Below are positions 1 through 11,942 of a stretch of DNA of 64,000 nucleotides, piece after piece. The stretch covers positions 186,001-250,000 of the forward strand of contig NZ_CP159358.1 in NCBI RefSeq assembly GCF_040500475.1, given 5' to 3'. Origin of the DNA: Bacillus sp. Bos-x628. GTDB lineage: Bacteria; Bacillota; Bacilli; Bacillales; Bacillaceae. Position 1 is the first letter of the stretch, and each line of letters begins with the position of its first letter. The position numbers and the translations under genes were made by a program. The notes under the pieces were generated by a model, which saw nothing but the letters and a program-made list of their open reading frames with translations, ran no database searches and was not told the DNA's origin.

Positions 1-1
1 T

Positions 2-766
2 GTGCTCATCCAGTCAGCTTTTCAGGAGAAGATATTTGAGCTGGAAAAAACAGTTCAAAAATCGGCGGAAATTTTATCAGATCTCACAAACTATACTTCG
101 ATTGTGCTTGGTCCAAAGCTCAGTGAAAATCGGCTAAAACAAATTCAGCTTGTACCTGTACAACCTAACAAAGCAGTGGCCATCATGATTACAGACAGTG
201 GCCATGTTGAAAACAAAACCATTACTTTCTCTGAGCATCTGGATGTCTCTGATATTGAGAAGCTGATGAATATTTTAAACAGCCGTCTCGTTGGGGTACC
301 AATGGATCAGTTGAAGGATCGGATGTACAAAGAAGTCGTGAAGCTGCTTCGAGCGCATTTAAAAAATTACGATCATATTTTAGAGGCACTCGGCAACACA
401 TTTACATCGACTCATAATGAATCAAAACTTTTCTTTGGCGGGAAAATGAATATGTTGAATCAGCCAGAATTTCATGACATTGATCGCATTCGTTCATTGA
501 TGATGCTAATAGAACAAAAGAATGACGTCATGCAGCTGTTTCATCCAAATCAGAAAGGAATCACGATTAAAATCGGCTCAGAAAACAACTTGGAAGCAAT
601 GGAGAATTGTAGCTTAATTACGGCCACTTACTCGATAGATCAAAAATCTCTCGGTTCCATTGCAGTCATAGGTCCAACCCGCATGGATTATGAGCGAGTG
701 GTCAGTCTTTTACATCATGTATCAAAAGACTTGTCAAACGCACTTTCCAATTTGTATGATGAGTAG
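2..766 (+). CDS. hrcA: Heat-inducible repressor HrcA, 5' end cut off by window edge
   Basis: This is the C-terminal 254 residues of HrcA, the repressor of class I heat-shock genes, normally about 343 residues. HrcA binds CIRCE operators and is kept active by GroEL; that is family knowledge. The N-terminal winged-helix DNA-binding part lies outside the window, so only the central and C-terminal dimerisation/GAF-like part is seen. The call rests on resemblance to Bacillus HrcA and on its position directly before grpE-dnaK-dnaJ. The GTG at position 2 is an internal codon, not a start. The CIRCE element expected upstream of hrcA is not in the window. Confidence 0.93.
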   Translation: MLIQSAFQEKIFELEKTVQKSAEILSDLTNYTSIVLGPKLSENRLKQIQLVPVQPNKAVAIMITDSGHVENKTITFSEHLDVSDIEKLMNILNSRLVGVPMDQLKDRMYKEVVKLLRAHLKNYDHILEALGNTFTSTHNESKLFFGGKMNMLNQPEFHDIDRIRSLMMLIEQKNDVMQLFHPNQKGITIKIGSENNLEAMENCSLITATYSIDQKSLGSIAVIGPTRMDYERVVSLLHHVSKDLSNALSNLYDE

Positions 767-829
767 GGTGATCATCATTGGGGGCGCTGCCCCTTCGGAT
801 GCTTGAATCTATTAAGGGAGGTGAACACA

Positions 830-1393
830 ATGTCAGAAGAAAAACAGACACATGAGCAAGAAGCAGAGGTTGAAGCACAAGAAGAAGCAATTCAAGCAGA
901 AGCAGAAACTGAGGAAGAAAAGCAAGATGAACAGCTTGACTTACAAGAGAAAATTGATGAATTGCAACAACTACTAGATGAAAAGGAAGATAAAATTCTG
1001 CGTGTTCAAGCAGATTTTGAAAACTATAAACGTCGTGCTCGAACTGAAGTGGAAACAGCACAAAAATATCGTTCTCAACATGTTGTTAGCGATCTTCTCC
1101 CAGCTCTTGATAATTTCGAAAGAGCGCTTGGAATTGATCCAGACAACGAGCAGACGAAAAGTTTATTAGAAGGAATGCAAATGGTTTACCGCCAGTTGTT
1201 AGAAGCGTTGAAAAAAGAAGGCGTTGAACCAATTGAAGCTGTCGGCAAAGAGTTCGATCCGAACCTTCATCAAGCCGTGATGCAAGTTGAAGATGAAAAC
1301 TATGGTGCAAATATCGTTGTAGAAGAATTGCAAAAGGGCTACAAACTTAAAGACCGAGTCATTCGTCCATCAATGGTAAAAGTAAATCAATAA
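830..1393 (+). CDS. grpE: Nucleotide exchange factor GrpE
   Basis: GrpE (187 aa) releases ADP from DnaK and resets the chaperone cycle in the cytoplasm. The N-terminal third is a very acidic, Glu/Gln-rich segment leading into a long coiled coil that contains [13 protein letters not shown], and the C-terminal beta domain carries the [13 protein letters not shown] signature. The frame is open back to a TTG at 803. The ATG at 830 is chosen because a strong AAGGGAGGTGA site (about 814-823) sits just upstream of it, whereas the TTG has none. It lies 63 bp after hrcA and 24 bp before dnaK, consistent with one heat-shock operon. Confidence 0.96.
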   Translation: MSEEKQTHEQEAEVEAQEEAIQAEAETEEEKQDEQLDLQEKIDELQQLLDEKEDKILRVQADFENYKRRARTEVETAQKYRSQHVVSDLLPALDNFERALGIDPDNEQTKSLLEGMQMVYRQLLEALKKEGVEPIEAVGKEFDPNLHQAVMQVEDENYGANIVVEELQKGYKLKDRVIRPSMVKVNQ

Positions 1394-3247
<1,854 letters not shown>

Positions 3248-3291
3248 TCACCTTTACTTTTGAAAAAGACTGCTGAAACGTACTCGTCAGA

Positions 3292-3330
3292 AAGTCAAAG
3301 TCAGGATCTCTTGGCTTTGACTTTTTTCTT
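3292..3330 (+). terminator. Intrinsic terminator or attenuator between dnaK and dnaJ
   Basis: The arms AGTCAAAG and CTTTGACT are perfectly complementary, extended inward by wobble pairs, and are followed by TTTTTTCTTTT. It probably lowers read-through from dnaK into dnaJ. Confidence 0.8.
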
Positions 3331-3348
3331 TTCGACGGTGAAAAGCAA

Positions 3349-3378
3349 TTGAAAAAAGTTAAATCAAAATGATACAAT
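3349..3378 (+). promoter_or_regulatory. Candidate SigA promoter for dnaJ
   Basis: TTGAAA (3349-3354) and TACAAT (3373-3378) are separated by 18 bp and lie about 35 bp before the dnaJ start, downstream of the dnaK terminator. B. subtilis also has an internal promoter before dnaJ, which supports this reading. Confidence 0.6.
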
Positions 3379-3412
3379 CGTATTTATGTGAGAAAATCGG
3401 GAGTGTGAAGAG

Positions 3413-4543
3413 ATGAGTAAGCGTGATTACTATGAAGTGCTTGGCGTTGGTAAGAGCGCCTCAAAGGACGAAATCAAAAAGGCATACCGCAAGCTTTCAA
3501 AAAAGTATCACCCTGATATTAATAAAGAAGCTGGCTCAGATGAGAAATTTAAAGAAATAAAAGAAGCGTATGAAACCCTTTCTGACGATCAAAAACGTGC
3601 CCAATATGATCAATTTGGTCATACCGATCCAAATCAAGGTTTCGGTGGCGGCGGCTTTGGCGGAGGAGACTTTGGCGGCTTTGGCGGCTTTGATGATATT
3701 TTCTCAAGTATTTTTGGCGGTGGTACTAGAAGGAGAGATCCAAATGCACCGCGTCAAGGAGCAGACCTTCAATATACAATGACGCTCTCTTTTGAAGAAG
3801 CGGCATTTGGAAAAGAAACCACAATTGAAATTCCTCGTGAAGAAACATGTGAGACGTGTAAAGGCTCCGGTGCAAAACCTGGCACGCAAGCAAAGACGTG
3901 TTCACATTGCGGCGGGTCTGGTCAATTAAGCGTTGAACAATCAACACCGTTTGGAAAAGTTGTGAACCGCAGAGTATGTAACTACTGCAGTGGAACTGGA
4001 AAACAAATTGATCATAAATGCTCAACATGTGGTGGCTCCGGCAAAGTGAGAAAGCGTAAAAAAATCAACGTCACCATTCCAGCAGGAGTAGATGACGGTC
4101 AGCAACTGAGAGTATCTGGCCAAGGTGAGCCGGGTGTAAATGGGGGACCTCCAGGTGATTTATTCGTCGTATTCCATGTGCGTGAGCATGAATTTTTCGA
4201 ACGTGATGGAGATGACATTTACTGCGAAATGCCGCTAACCTTTGCACAAGCCGCATTAGGTGATGAAATCGAAGTACCAACATTACACGGCAAAGTGAAA
4301 TTAAAAATTCCAGCAGGCACTCAGACAGGAACAAAATTTAGATTAAAAGGCAAGGGTGTAAAAAATGTGCGCGGTTATGGTCAGGGCGATCAGCATATCG
4401 TCGTGCGTGTTGTCACACCGACTAATTTAACAGAAGATCAAAAAGAGATTTTAAGAAAATTCGCTGAAGTGAGCGGAAATAAACCGGATGAACAAGAAAT
4501 GAGCTTTTTCGATAAGGTAAAGCGCGCATTTAAAGGTGAATAA
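3413..4543 (+). CDS. dnaJ: Hsp40 co-chaperone DnaJ
   Basis: DnaJ (376 aa) delivers substrates to DnaK and stimulates its ATPase. The J domain at the N-terminus carries the HPD tripeptide near residues 33-35 (KYHPDINK). A Gly/Phe-rich linker spans about residues 75-110. Four zinc-binding CxxCxGxG repeats lie between about residues 145 and 210 ([32 protein letters not shown]), and the C-terminal substrate-binding and dimerisation domains follow. It is a complete type I DnaJ. It has its own candidate promoter and is followed after 23 bp by prmA. Confidence 0.98.
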   Translation: MSKRDYYEVLGVGKSASKDEIKKAYRKLSKKYHPDINKEAGSDEKFKEIKEAYETLSDDQKRAQYDQFGHTDPNQGFGGGGFGGGDFGGFGGFDDIFSSIFGGGTRRRDPNAPRQGADLQYTMTLSFEEAAFGKETTIEIPREETCETCKGSGAKPGTQAKTCSHCGGSGQLSVEQSTPFGKVVNRRVCNYCSGTGKQIDHKCSTCGGSGKVRKRKKINVTIPAGVDDGQQLRVSGQGEPGVNGGPPGDLFVVFHVREHEFFERDGDDIYCEMPLTFAQAALGDEIEVPTLHGKVKLKIPAGTQTGTKFRLKGKGVKNVRGYGQGDQHIVVRVVTPTNLTEDQKEILRKFAEVSGNKPDEQEMSFFDKVKRAFKGE

Positions 4544-4566
4544 GAACGGATAAGGAGTTGGTAGTA

Positions 4567-5502
4567 TTGAAGTGGTCAGAGATTAGCGTTCATACAACAA
4601 ATGAAGCGGTGGAGCCGATCACCAATATTTTGCACGAAGCAGGTGCAAGTGGCGTCGTGATCGAGGACCCGCTTGATTTAATCAAGGAACGTGAAAATGT
4701 ATACGGTGAGATCTACCAGCTCGATCCGAATGATTATCCGGATGAAGGCGTCATTGTGAAAGCCTATCTCCCTGTGAATAGCTTTTTGATGGAAACGGTA
4801 GATGAGATCAAAGAAGCCATCAACAATCTTCTTTTATATGATATTGATCTTGGGAATAACACTTTGTCCCTTTGTGAAGTGAATGAAGAAGAATGGGCAA
4901 CTGCATGGAAAAAATACTATCATCCTGTGAAAATTTCTGAAAAATTCACCATCGTTCCGACTTGGGAAGAATACACACCTGTACAGTCTGATGAACTCAT
5001 CATTGAAATGGACCCCGGGATGGCATTTGGAACAGGTACGCATCCAACAACGGTACTATGTATTCAAGCACTTGAACGATACGTCAAGGAAAACGATACA
5101 GTCATTGATGTTGGTACAGGTTCTGGAATTTTAAGTGTTGCGGCAGCAATGCTTGGTGCAAGAGAAATTCATGCCTTTGATCTCGACACTGTTGCAGTTG
5201 AAAGTGCGAAACAAAACATTGAATTAAATGGTGTTAGTGATTTAGTGACTGTGAAACAAAATAATTTACTTGACGGCATGACAGGAGAACATGATGTGAT
5301 CGTTGCCAACATTCTAGCCGAGGTCATTCTGCGATTTACAGATCAGGCGTATGACCTATTGAAGAAGGGTGGCTGCTTTATTACATCAGGAATCATCGGA
5401 CAAAAGAAATGGCAAGTCAAAACCGCTTTAGAAGAAGCTGGCTTTGAAATTGTGGAAGTGCTGTCAATGGAAGATTGGGTCGGCATGATAGCAAAAAAAT
5501 AA
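4567..5502 (+). CDS. prmA: Ribosomal protein L11 methyltransferase PrmA
   Basis: PrmA (311 aa) methylates lysines of ribosomal protein L11 using S-adenosylmethionine. The SAM-binding motif DVGTGSGIL is near residue 180, with the family motif [14 protein letters not shown] upstream of it and an ANILAEVI motif near residue 248. Two TTG codons could start the frame. The one at 4567 is preferred because the AAGGAG site at 4552-4557 is about 9 nt upstream, while the TTG at 4558 would touch it. The resulting product has the length usual in Bacillus. The gene sits inside the dnaK operon, as in B. subtilis (yqeT). Confidence 0.95.
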   Translation: MKWSEISVHTTNEAVEPITNILHEAGASGVVIEDPLDLIKERENVYGEIYQLDPNDYPDEGVIVKAYLPVNSFLMETVDEIKEAINNLLLYDIDLGNNTLSLCEVNEEEWATAWKKYYHPVKISEKFTIVPTWEEYTPVQSDELIIEMDPGMAFGTGTHPTTVLCIQALERYVKENDTVIDVGTGSGILSVAAAMLGAREIHAFDLDTVAVESAKQNIELNGVSDLVTVKQNNLLDGMTGEHDVIVANILAEVILRFTDQAYDLLKKGGCFITSGIIGQKKWQVKTALEEAGFEIVEVLSMEDWVGMIAKK

Positions 5503-5525
5503 AGCAAGTAGGTGTCAGGACACGT

Positions 5526-6308
5526 ATGCAACGATATTTTATCGACCTCACAAAAGAAGAAGTCAAAGCAAGGGGAACCATCGTCATCACTGGTGAGGAT
5601 GTGCATCATCTTTCGAACGTGATGCGAATGAAAGCAGGGCAGGAGATTCTTTGCTTAACAACAGACGGTTTTGAAGCAATCAGTACAATTGATACAATCA
5701 CAAAGGAAGAAGTCATTTGTCTCCTTCATGGTTGGACGAACCAAAATAGAGAACTCCCGATTCAAGTCACTGTTGCAAGTGGTTTACCGAAAGGAGATAA
5801 GCTAGAGCTGATCATCCAAAAAGGCACTGAGCTTGGCGCAAATTCATTTGTCCCATTTCAAGCGGCTCGATCAATTACAAAGCTTGATCAAAAGAAATCA
5901 CATAAAAAACGAGCGCGCTGGGAGAAAATTGCGAAAGAAGCGGCGGAACAATCATATCGCAATGTCGTTCCGGTTGTTCATCCTGTGTTCACTTTTAAAG
6001 AGCTGATTCAAATGACCAGTGAATTCGATAAATGTGTCGTTGCATACGAAGAATCATCGAAAGAAGGAGAGCAAAGCCGATTTAGTTCTTTGCTTCAAGA
6101 GATGAAAAGCGGACAAACCCTATTATTGGTTTTTGGCCCGGAAGGCGGATTGGCGGAAAAGGAGATTGAAGAACTTGAAACGATTGGAGCTGTTATTTGC
6201 GGACTCGGACCACGCATTTTAAGAACAGAAACAGCTCCACTTTACGCCCTTTCTGCTATTTCTTATCAAACAGAGTTATTAAGAGGTGAATTATTATGGG
6301 AACAGTAG
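5526..6308 (+). CDS. rsmE: 16S rRNA m3U1498 methyltransferase RsmE
   Basis: RsmE (260 aa) methylates U1498 of 16S rRNA. It is a SPOUT-class enzyme with an N-terminal PUA-like RNA-binding part and a C-terminal trefoil-knot domain; the knot motif VFGPEGGL is near residue 201 and the closing GPRILRTETAP motif follows. The frame is open from 5475, overlapping prmA, but ATG 5526 (MQRYFIDL) gives the normal family start and a product close to the B. subtilis YqeU length. The upstream ribosome site (AGGTG) is weak. The 3' end overlaps mtaB by 13 bp, suggesting coupled translation. Confidence 0.94.
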   Translation: MQRYFIDLTKEEVKARGTIVITGEDVHHLSNVMRMKAGQEILCLTTDGFEAISTIDTITKEEVICLLHGWTNQNRELPIQVTVASGLPKGDKLELIIQKGTELGANSFVPFQAARSITKLDQKKSHKKRARWEKIAKEAAEQSYRNVVPVVHPVFTFKELIQMTSEFDKCVVAYEESSKEGEQSRFSSLLQEMKSGQTLLLVFGPEGGLAEKEIEELETIGAVICGLGPRILRTETAPLYALSAISYQTELLRGELLWEQ

Positions 6309-7654
6309 CGTTCCATACGCTTGGCTGTAAGGTCAATCACTATGAAACAGAAGCCATCTGGCAGTTATTTAAAGAAGCTGGCTATGAAAGAAGAGATTAT
6401 GATTCAAAAGCAGACGTCTATGTCATTAACACATGCACGGTTACCAATACAGGTGATAAAAAAAGTCGTCAAGTCATTAGAAGAGCCATTCGTCATAATC
6501 CAGACGGCGTCATTTGTGTCACAGGCTGTTATGCACAAACGTCTCCTGCAGAAATCATGGCGATTCCTGGAGTAGATATTGTTGTTGGTACACAAGACAG
6601 ACATAAATTACTTGGTTACATTGAAGAATATCGTAGAGAAAGACAGCCGATTAATGGTGTTGGCAACATCATGAAAGCACGGGTGTTTGAAGAACTTGAC
6701 GTTCCTGCCTTTACAGACCGCACACGCGCTTCATTAAAAATCCAAGAAGGCTGTAACAACTTCTGTACGTTTTGCATCATCCCATGGGCACGTGGACTTC
6801 TGCGCTCTCGTGACCCTGAAGAGGTCATCAATCAAGCAAAACAGCTTGTTGATGCCGGCTATAAAGAAATTGTGTTAACAGGCATTCACACAGGCGGATA
6901 CGGAGAAGACTTAAAGGATTATCATTTTGCTAAGCTTCTGAAAGAATTAGATGAACGTGTCATCGGTTTAAAACGAATTCGCATCTCTTCAATTGAAGCT
7001 AGTCAAATAACAGATGAAGTGATTGAAGTGCTGGATCAGTCTGATAAAATCGTTAGACATCTGCACATTCCGCTGCAATCTGGCTCTAATACCGTTCTCA
7101 AAAGAATGCGCCGCAAATATACGATGGAATTCTTTGCAGAGCGTTTAACAAAGCTGAAAAAGGCTCTTCCAGGTCTTGCTGTGACATCTGATGTGATTGT
7201 TGGATTCCCTGGAGAAACAGAAGATGAGTTTATGGAAACCTACAATTTTGTCAAAGATCATCAATTTTCTGAACTCCACGTATTCCCTTACAGCAAACGT
7301 ACGGGCACTCCGGCTGCAAGAATGGAAGACCAAGTAGACGAAAATGTCAAAAATGAACGCGTGCACCGCCTGATCGCTCTTTCTGACCAGCTTGCGAAAG
7401 AATATGCGTCAGCATATGAAGGAGATGTACTAGAGATTATCCCTGAAGAATCCTTCAAAGAAAAAGACGGAGAGCACAATCTTTTTGTTGGCTATACAGA
7501 TAACTACATGAAGGTCTTATTTGAAGGTAGTGAAGACATGATCGGTCAATTGGTCAAAGTCAAAATTACGAAAGCAGGCTATCCTTATAACGAAGGGCAG
7601 TTTGTACGTATAAGCGATGACATGCAAACAAATAAGGTAAGAATGACGTCATAA
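6296..7654 (+). CDS. mtaB: tRNA t6A37 methylthiotransferase MtaB
   Basis: MtaB (452 aa) converts t6A37 to ms2t6A37 in tRNAs reading ANN codons. The N-terminal MTTase domain has cysteines in LGCKVNHYET, NTCTVTN and VTGCYAQ for the second Fe-S cluster. The radical-SAM cluster motif CNNFCTFC lies at about residues 153-160, and a C-terminal TRAM-like domain follows. The ATG lies inside rsmE and the start is well placed after AAGAGGTGA. It is the last gene of the dnaK operon, followed at once by a strong terminator. Confidence 0.95.
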   Translation: MGTVAFHTLGCKVNHYETEAIWQLFKEAGYERRDYDSKADVYVINTCTVTNTGDKKSRQVIRRAIRHNPDGVICVTGCYAQTSPAEIMAIPGVDIVVGTQDRHKLLGYIEEYRRERQPINGVGNIMKARVFEELDVPAFTDRTRASLKIQEGCNNFCTFCIIPWARGLLRSRDPEEVINQAKQLVDAGYKEIVLTGIHTGGYGEDLKDYHFAKLLKELDERVIGLKRIRISSIEASQITDEVIEVLDQSDKIVRHLHIPLQSGSNTVLKRMRRKYTMEFFAERLTKLKKALPGLAVTSDVIVGFPGETEDEFMETYNFVKDHQFSELHVFPYSKRTGTPAARMEDQVDENVKNERVHRLIALSDQLAKEYASAYEGDVLEIIPEESFKEKDGEHNLFVGYTDNYMKVLFEGSEDMIGQLVKVKITKAGYPYNEGQFVRISDDMQTNKVRMTS

Positions 7655-7661
7655 TACGCGA

Positions 7662-7692
7662 AAGCCGGCTGCCAAAGGCAAGCCGGTTTTTA
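7662..7692. terminator. Terminator between convergent mtaB and yqeW
   Basis: The arms AAGCCGGCTTGCC-type and GGCAAGCCGG pair around an AAA loop (one bulge) and a T5 tract follows on the plus strand. The hairpin reaches the yqeW stop codon, so it may also slow minus-strand transcripts, though the minus strand lacks a clean T-tract. Confidence 0.85.
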
Positions 7693-8619
7693 TTTCGTCT
7701 GATTCGGTAAAAGAAATAAAATCAATGAATAAAAGGGGTGAAGGAATGGGAAGAACAATAACGAACTGACGGTATTAAATAGCAAGCTGAAATGGGCAAT
7801 TTGTTGTGCAGGAGAACTTTCTAGAAGTTCAACGAATTCAGTGATCATGGTGAGAAATGGGAGGCATAATAGCACCCCGATTACATTAAACACCACATGC
7901 GCATATGCGGTTTGCCGAGCAGCGTAGCCTCCAGATATCGAAGCCATCACTGCAGTAATGCATGTACCAATATTGGAGCCTAATACAAAGCTGATCCCTT
8001 CCTGTAGAGCCACAGTTCCTTCATTCATAAATCCCATCAATATGCCGATACAAACAGAGCTAGAATGAACAATGGCGGTAAAAATCGTTCCTAATAGAAG
8101 AGCTGTCCAATTTGAGTGCTCCATCATTTCAAGGAACTTCATCATTTCTGGTTGACTTGTCATCATACCTGCAATTTTTGAAAATCCTTGAATGCAAAAA
8201 AAGATCATTCCAAGACCAAATATACTTTTCCCTGCATGCTTGAATGGTCTTTGACCGAAAATGATCAGCAGAAGACCGGTTGCGATCAGCACCCACATGA
8301 ATACGTCCATTTCTATCGCAATAAACTCTGTTGTAAATGTGGAGCCGATATTCGTCCCAAGTATCATTGGAATCGACTTCTTAAATGTAAGGATCCCTGT
8401 ACTCACAAAGCCAATGACAATGACCATAAACGCCGAACTGCTTTGGAGAACGCCCGTAAACACAATACTGACCAAAAAGGCTTTAAGCGGATGATCAGTA
8501 AAGACAAGAAGCGACTTCTCAATATGAGACGATGTAAGGGCAATTAACCCTCTCCTCAGCAAGCCCATTGACCATAAAAAAATGAAAATAAGTGCACAAA
8601 AATAAATGAGCGCAATCAT
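7690..8619 (-). CDS. yqeW: Na/Pi-cotransporter family protein YqeW
   Basis: This 309-residue integral membrane protein belongs to the Na+/phosphate cotransporter (NptA-like, PF02690) family. The inverted QSSS-type signatures of the family are visible as GVLQSSSAFMV near residue 58 and AIVHSSSVCIG near residue 185, and about eight hydrophobic segments cover its length. It lacks the cytoplasmic PhoU-like tail found in some relatives. The ATG at 8619 is preceded on the minus strand by AGGAGGACT. It is a single-gene unit convergent to the dnaK operon. Substrate phosphate is inferred from family membership only. Confidence 0.88.
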   Translation of the reverse strand: MIALIYFCALIFIFLWSMGLLRRGLIALTSSHIEKSLLVFTDHPLKAFLVSIVFTGVLQSSSAFMVIVIGFVSTGILTFKKSIPMILGTNIGSTFTTEFIAIEMDVFMWVLIATGLLLIIFGQRPFKHAGKSIFGLGMIFFCIQGFSKIAGMMTSQPEMMKFLEMMEHSNWTALLLGTIFTAIVHSSSVCIGILMGFMNEGTVALQEGISFVLGSNIGTCITAVMASISGGYAARQTAYAHVVFNVIGVLLCLPFLTMITEFVELLESSPAQQIAHFSLLFNTVSSLLFFPFLHPFYSLILFLLPNQTK

Positions 8620-8698
8620 AGAAAAGTCCTCCTCTTACCAATGAATATATGGACTTGTCTACCTGCTCATGACGAAAATATATTTCCAAATCACTTAG

Positions 8699-8727
8699 TT
8701 GACCTCACAGTAGGCTTATATTATAAT
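8699..8727 (+). promoter_or_regulatory. SigA promoter for rpsU-yqeY
   Basis: TTGACC (8699-8704), a 17-bp spacer and a perfect TATAAT (8722-8727) lie 73 bp before the rpsU start. This is a near-consensus vegetative promoter, divergent from yqeW. Confidence 0.85.
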
Positions 8728-8800
8728 ATCTAGGTACATGTTTGCATGTATATCTTTTTTTAATGCAGTCGATTGGTGTATTCGGAGGGAGGGAAAGAGA

Positions 8801-8974
8801 ATGTCAAAAACGGTCGTTAGAAAAAACGAATCGCTTGAAGATGCTCTTCGTCGCTTTAAACGCAGTGTATCCAAAACTGGAACATTGCAAGAAGCAAGAA
8901 AGCGTGAATTTTATGAAAAACCTAGCGTAAAGCGCAAGAAAAAGTCCGAAGCTGCTAGAAAACGCAAATTTTAA
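8801..8974 (+). CDS. rpsU: 30S ribosomal protein S21
   Basis: S21 (57 aa) is a small basic protein of the 30S subunit that helps with mRNA binding at initiation. The sequence [20 protein letters not shown] and the Lys/Arg-rich tail [14 protein letters not shown] are typical of the family. The open frame extends upstream to 8738, but ATG 8801 directly follows a strong GGAGGGAGGG site and matches the family start. The near-consensus promoter 73 bp upstream fits high expression. It is followed after 14 bp by yqeY, the usual pairing in Bacillus. Confidence 0.97.
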
Positions 8975-8988
8975 AAGAGGGTGGATTT

Positions 8989-9438
<450 letters not shown>

Positions 9439-9476
9439 AAAAGTATCCTTCTAAAGTTAGAAGGATACTTTTTTTA
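9439..9476 (+). terminator. Terminator of rpsU-yqeY
   Basis: AAGTATCCTTCTAA and TTAGAAGGATACTT form a long near-perfect stem followed by TTTTTTT. Confidence 0.92.
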
Positions 9477-9504
9477 TGCCTTTCACAAACCTGTCATATA
9501 AAAA

Positions 9505-9531
9505 TGAAACCTATGATACATTTGTAACGTA
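9505..9531 (+). promoter_or_regulatory. SigW-like (ECF) promoter for yqeZ-floA-yqfB
   Basis: TGAAAC (9505-9510) and CGTA (9528-9531) are separated by 17 bp, close to the SigW consensus TGAAAC-N16-CGTA. B. subtilis yqeZ-yqfA-yqfB is a known SigW operon, which supports the call. Confidence 0.75.
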
Positions 9532-9580
9532 TGTAAAGGAACGATAAAATAAGAAGAAAGAAGGGAGGGATTACCAAAGA

Positions 9581-10894
9581 GTGAAAAAAATAAATGTTTC
9601 TATTGCTCTCTTCACCTGTTTTATCATATGCTTAATATTAGGGGTTCAATTGACCGCAAAATCAGCAAACCAGAAAGTTCACATCATACCAATTCAAGAC
9701 ACAGTAGAAAAAGGACTTTCTAAATTCATAGAACGATCATTTGATCAAGCAAAGTCAGAGCGAGCGAAACATATTATTCTCGACATCAACACGCCCGGTG
9801 GTGCAGTAGATGCGGCTCTTGAAATAGCAGATACGATTCGAGCGTCCGATATCCCAGTAACAGCTTATGTGAATCATAGAGCGCTTTCAGCTGGGGCCTT
9901 CCTTGCATTAAATGCTGATCAAATTTATATGACCCCAAATGGAAAGATGGGGGCTGCTGCGATCATCGATGGTGATGGCAATGCGGCTGATCAAAAATCT
10001 GAATCACTATGGCTTGCTGAAATGAGTGACGCTGCCGAAAAACAGGGGCGTAATCCAAAGTACGCTCTTGCGATGGCTGATGTAGATATAGACGCTAAAG
10101 AAGCCGGTGCACCAAAAGGAGAATTGCTCACCTTCAATACAGATCGAGCGCTGCAATTTGGATATGCAGAAGGTGAAGCGAGGAATATAGATGACCTGCT
10201 ACATAAGCTCAATCTAGAGAATACGTCTGTTCAATACAATGAAGTCAGCTTTGCTGAAAAGGTTGCACGTTTTCTCACGCATCCAATTGTCATTCCAATC
10301 CTTTTATCCATTGCGAGCTTGGGCTTAATTGTTGAACTGTATTCTCCCGGTTTTGGTGTACCTGGAACCATGGGAGTAACAGCACTTCTTCTATTCTTTT
10401 ATGGTCATCTCGTGGCAGGTTTTGCAGGCTATGAGACATTATTTCTGTTTTTAGCAGGGATTGCGCTCATGGTTCTGGAATTGTTTTTGCCAGGAGGAAT
10501 CATAGGTATCATTGGGCTTATCTGTGTGGTTGTCAGCTTATTTTTAGCAGCTGGAAGCTTTACAGAAATGGCGATTTCCATCTTGATTGCCACTGTTGTT
10601 TCAATCATAGCAGTTATTTTACTGACAAAGGTGTTGGGGAAACGTATGAAATTCTTTAAAAAGTTCATTTTAACTGATTCGACCAACAAGGAAAGTGGTT
10701 ATGTCTCTAATGAAACAAGAGAGGATCTTGTTGGACAGATTGCTGTAACATTAACAGCACTTCGTCCGTCTGGCACGATTGTACTCGGAGACGAACGTAT
10801 TGATGTTGTATCCGAAGGTGCATTTATTGACAAGGATGAACAAGTTAAAATTGTAAAAGCGGAAGGCTCACGCATTGTCGTGAGGAAAGTATAG
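9581..10894 (+). CDS. yqeZ: NfeD-family membrane serine protease YqeZ
   Basis: YqeZ (437 aa) is an NfeD1b-type protein that partners flotillin/stomatin proteins in membrane-stress tolerance. An N-terminal signal segment (first about 25 residues) precedes a ClpP-like serine protease domain. Its INTPGGAVDAAL motif is near residue 68, the candidate nucleophile Ser lies in RALSAGAF near residue 103, and the candidate general-base Lys in PNGKMGAA near residue 120. Four or so membrane helices follow (about 220-355), then a C-terminal OB-fold NfeD domain. It starts with GTG after AAGGGAGGGA. The SigW-like promoter and the immediate floA neighbour match B. subtilis. Confidence 0.93.
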   Translation: MKKINVSIALFTCFIICLILGVQLTAKSANQKVHIIPIQDTVEKGLSKFIERSFDQAKSERAKHIILDINTPGGAVDAALEIADTIRASDIPVTAYVNHRALSAGAFLALNADQIYMTPNGKMGAAAIIDGDGNAADQKSESLWLAEMSDAAEKQGRNPKYALAMADVDIDAKEAGAPKGELLTFNTDRALQFGYAEGEARNIDDLLHKLNLENTSVQYNEVSFAEKVARFLTHPIVIPILLSIASLGLIVELYSPGFGVPGTMGVTALLLFFYGHLVAGFAGYETLFLFLAGIALMVLELFLPGGIIGIIGLICVVVSLFLAAGSFTEMAISILIATVVSIIAVILLTKVLGKRMKFFKKFILTDSTNKESGYVSNETREDLVGQIAVTLTALRPSGTIVLGDERIDVVSEGAFIDKDEQVKIVKAEGSRIVVRKV

Positions 10895-10919
10895 ATACTG
10901 ATTTTATAGGAGGAATAAA

Positions 10920-11912
10920 ATGGATCCATCTACTTTATTATTGTTTGTGATTATCGCAGCAGGTTTGATCGTTCTGTCGATCTTCTTCACCTTTGTACCG
11001 GTGATGCTGTGGATTTCTGCCCTAGCGGCTGGCGTAAAGGTGAGCATTTTTACACTCGTAGGAATGAGACTTCGTCGCGTTATTCCAAACCGAGTGGTCA
11101 ACCCGCTTATCAAGGCGCATAAAGCAGGTCTTGATGTGACAATTAACCAGTTAGAAAGCCACTATCTTGCAGGTGGTAACGTTGACCGCGTTGTAAATGC
11201 TTTAATTGCGGCGCAACGTGCGAATATTGAATTGAACTTTGCTCGCTGTGCGGCAATTGACTTAGCAGGTCGTGACGTACTTGAAGCAGTACAAATGAGT
11301 GTAAACCCTAAAGTCATTGAAACACCGTTTATCTCAGGTGTAGCAATGGATGGGATTGAAGTGAAAGCAAAAGCACGTATTACCGTTCGTGCAAACATTG
11401 ACCGACTTGTCGGTGGGGCAGGGGAAGAAACGATCATTGCACGTGTAGGTGAAGGGATTGTTTCTACAATCGGTTCATCTGATAATCATAAAAAGGTTCT
11501 TGAAAACCCTGATATGATTTCTCAAACTGTGCTTGGCAAAGGATTAGATTCAGGAACTGCGTTTGAAATTCTCTCGATCGATATTGCAGATGTAGATATT
11601 GGCAAGAACATTGGTGCCATTCTGCAAACAGACCAAGCGGAAGCAGACAAAAACATCGCACAGGCAAAAGCAGAAGAACGTCGCGCGATGGCTGTTGCCC
11701 AAGAACAAGAAATGCGTGCGAGAGTTGAAGAAATGCGCGCGAAAGTAGTAGAAGCTGAAGCTGAAGTGCCGCTTGCAATGGCTGAAGCACTTCGAGAAGG
11801 TAACATTGGTGTCATGGACTACATGAATATCAAAAACATTAATGCTGATACGGATATGAGAGACTCATTTGGTAAAATGACAAAAGGTCCGTCTGATAAT
11901 GAAAACAAATAA
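10920..11912 (+). CDS. floA: Flotillin-like protein FloA
   Basis: FloA (330 aa) is a flotillin that organises functional membrane microdomains and influences fluidity; that is family knowledge. The N-terminus has a hydrophobic hairpin (about residues 3-45) inserted in the inner leaflet. A PHB/SPFH-like domain follows, then an Ala/Glu/Arg-rich coiled coil (about 235-290, with [18 protein letters not shown]) for oligomerisation. It begins 26 bp after yqeZ behind AGGAGG and is followed by yqfB. The coupling of an NfeD protease and a flotillin is a conserved pair. Confidence 0.96.
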   Translation: MDPSTLLLFVIIAAGLIVLSIFFTFVPVMLWISALAAGVKVSIFTLVGMRLRRVIPNRVVNPLIKAHKAGLDVTINQLESHYLAGGNVDRVVNALIAAQRANIELNFARCAAIDLAGRDVLEAVQMSVNPKVIETPFISGVAMDGIEVKAKARITVRANIDRLVGGAGEETIIARVGEGIVSTIGSSDNHKKVLENPDMISQTVLGKGLDSGTAFEILSIDIADVDIGKNIGAILQTDQAEADKNIAQAKAEERRAMAVAQEQEMRARVEEMRAKVVEAEAEVPLAMAEALREGNIGVMDYMNIKNINADTDMRDSFGKMTKGPSDNENK

Positions 11913-11942
11913 GCATCCTCTCACGCTTTAAGGAGGGAGCCC

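Noticed and set aside
767..829. CIRCE operator search in the hrcA-grpE region
   Set aside because: No TTAGCACTC-N9-GAGTGCTAA was found in the window; the expected site is upstream of hrcA, outside it.
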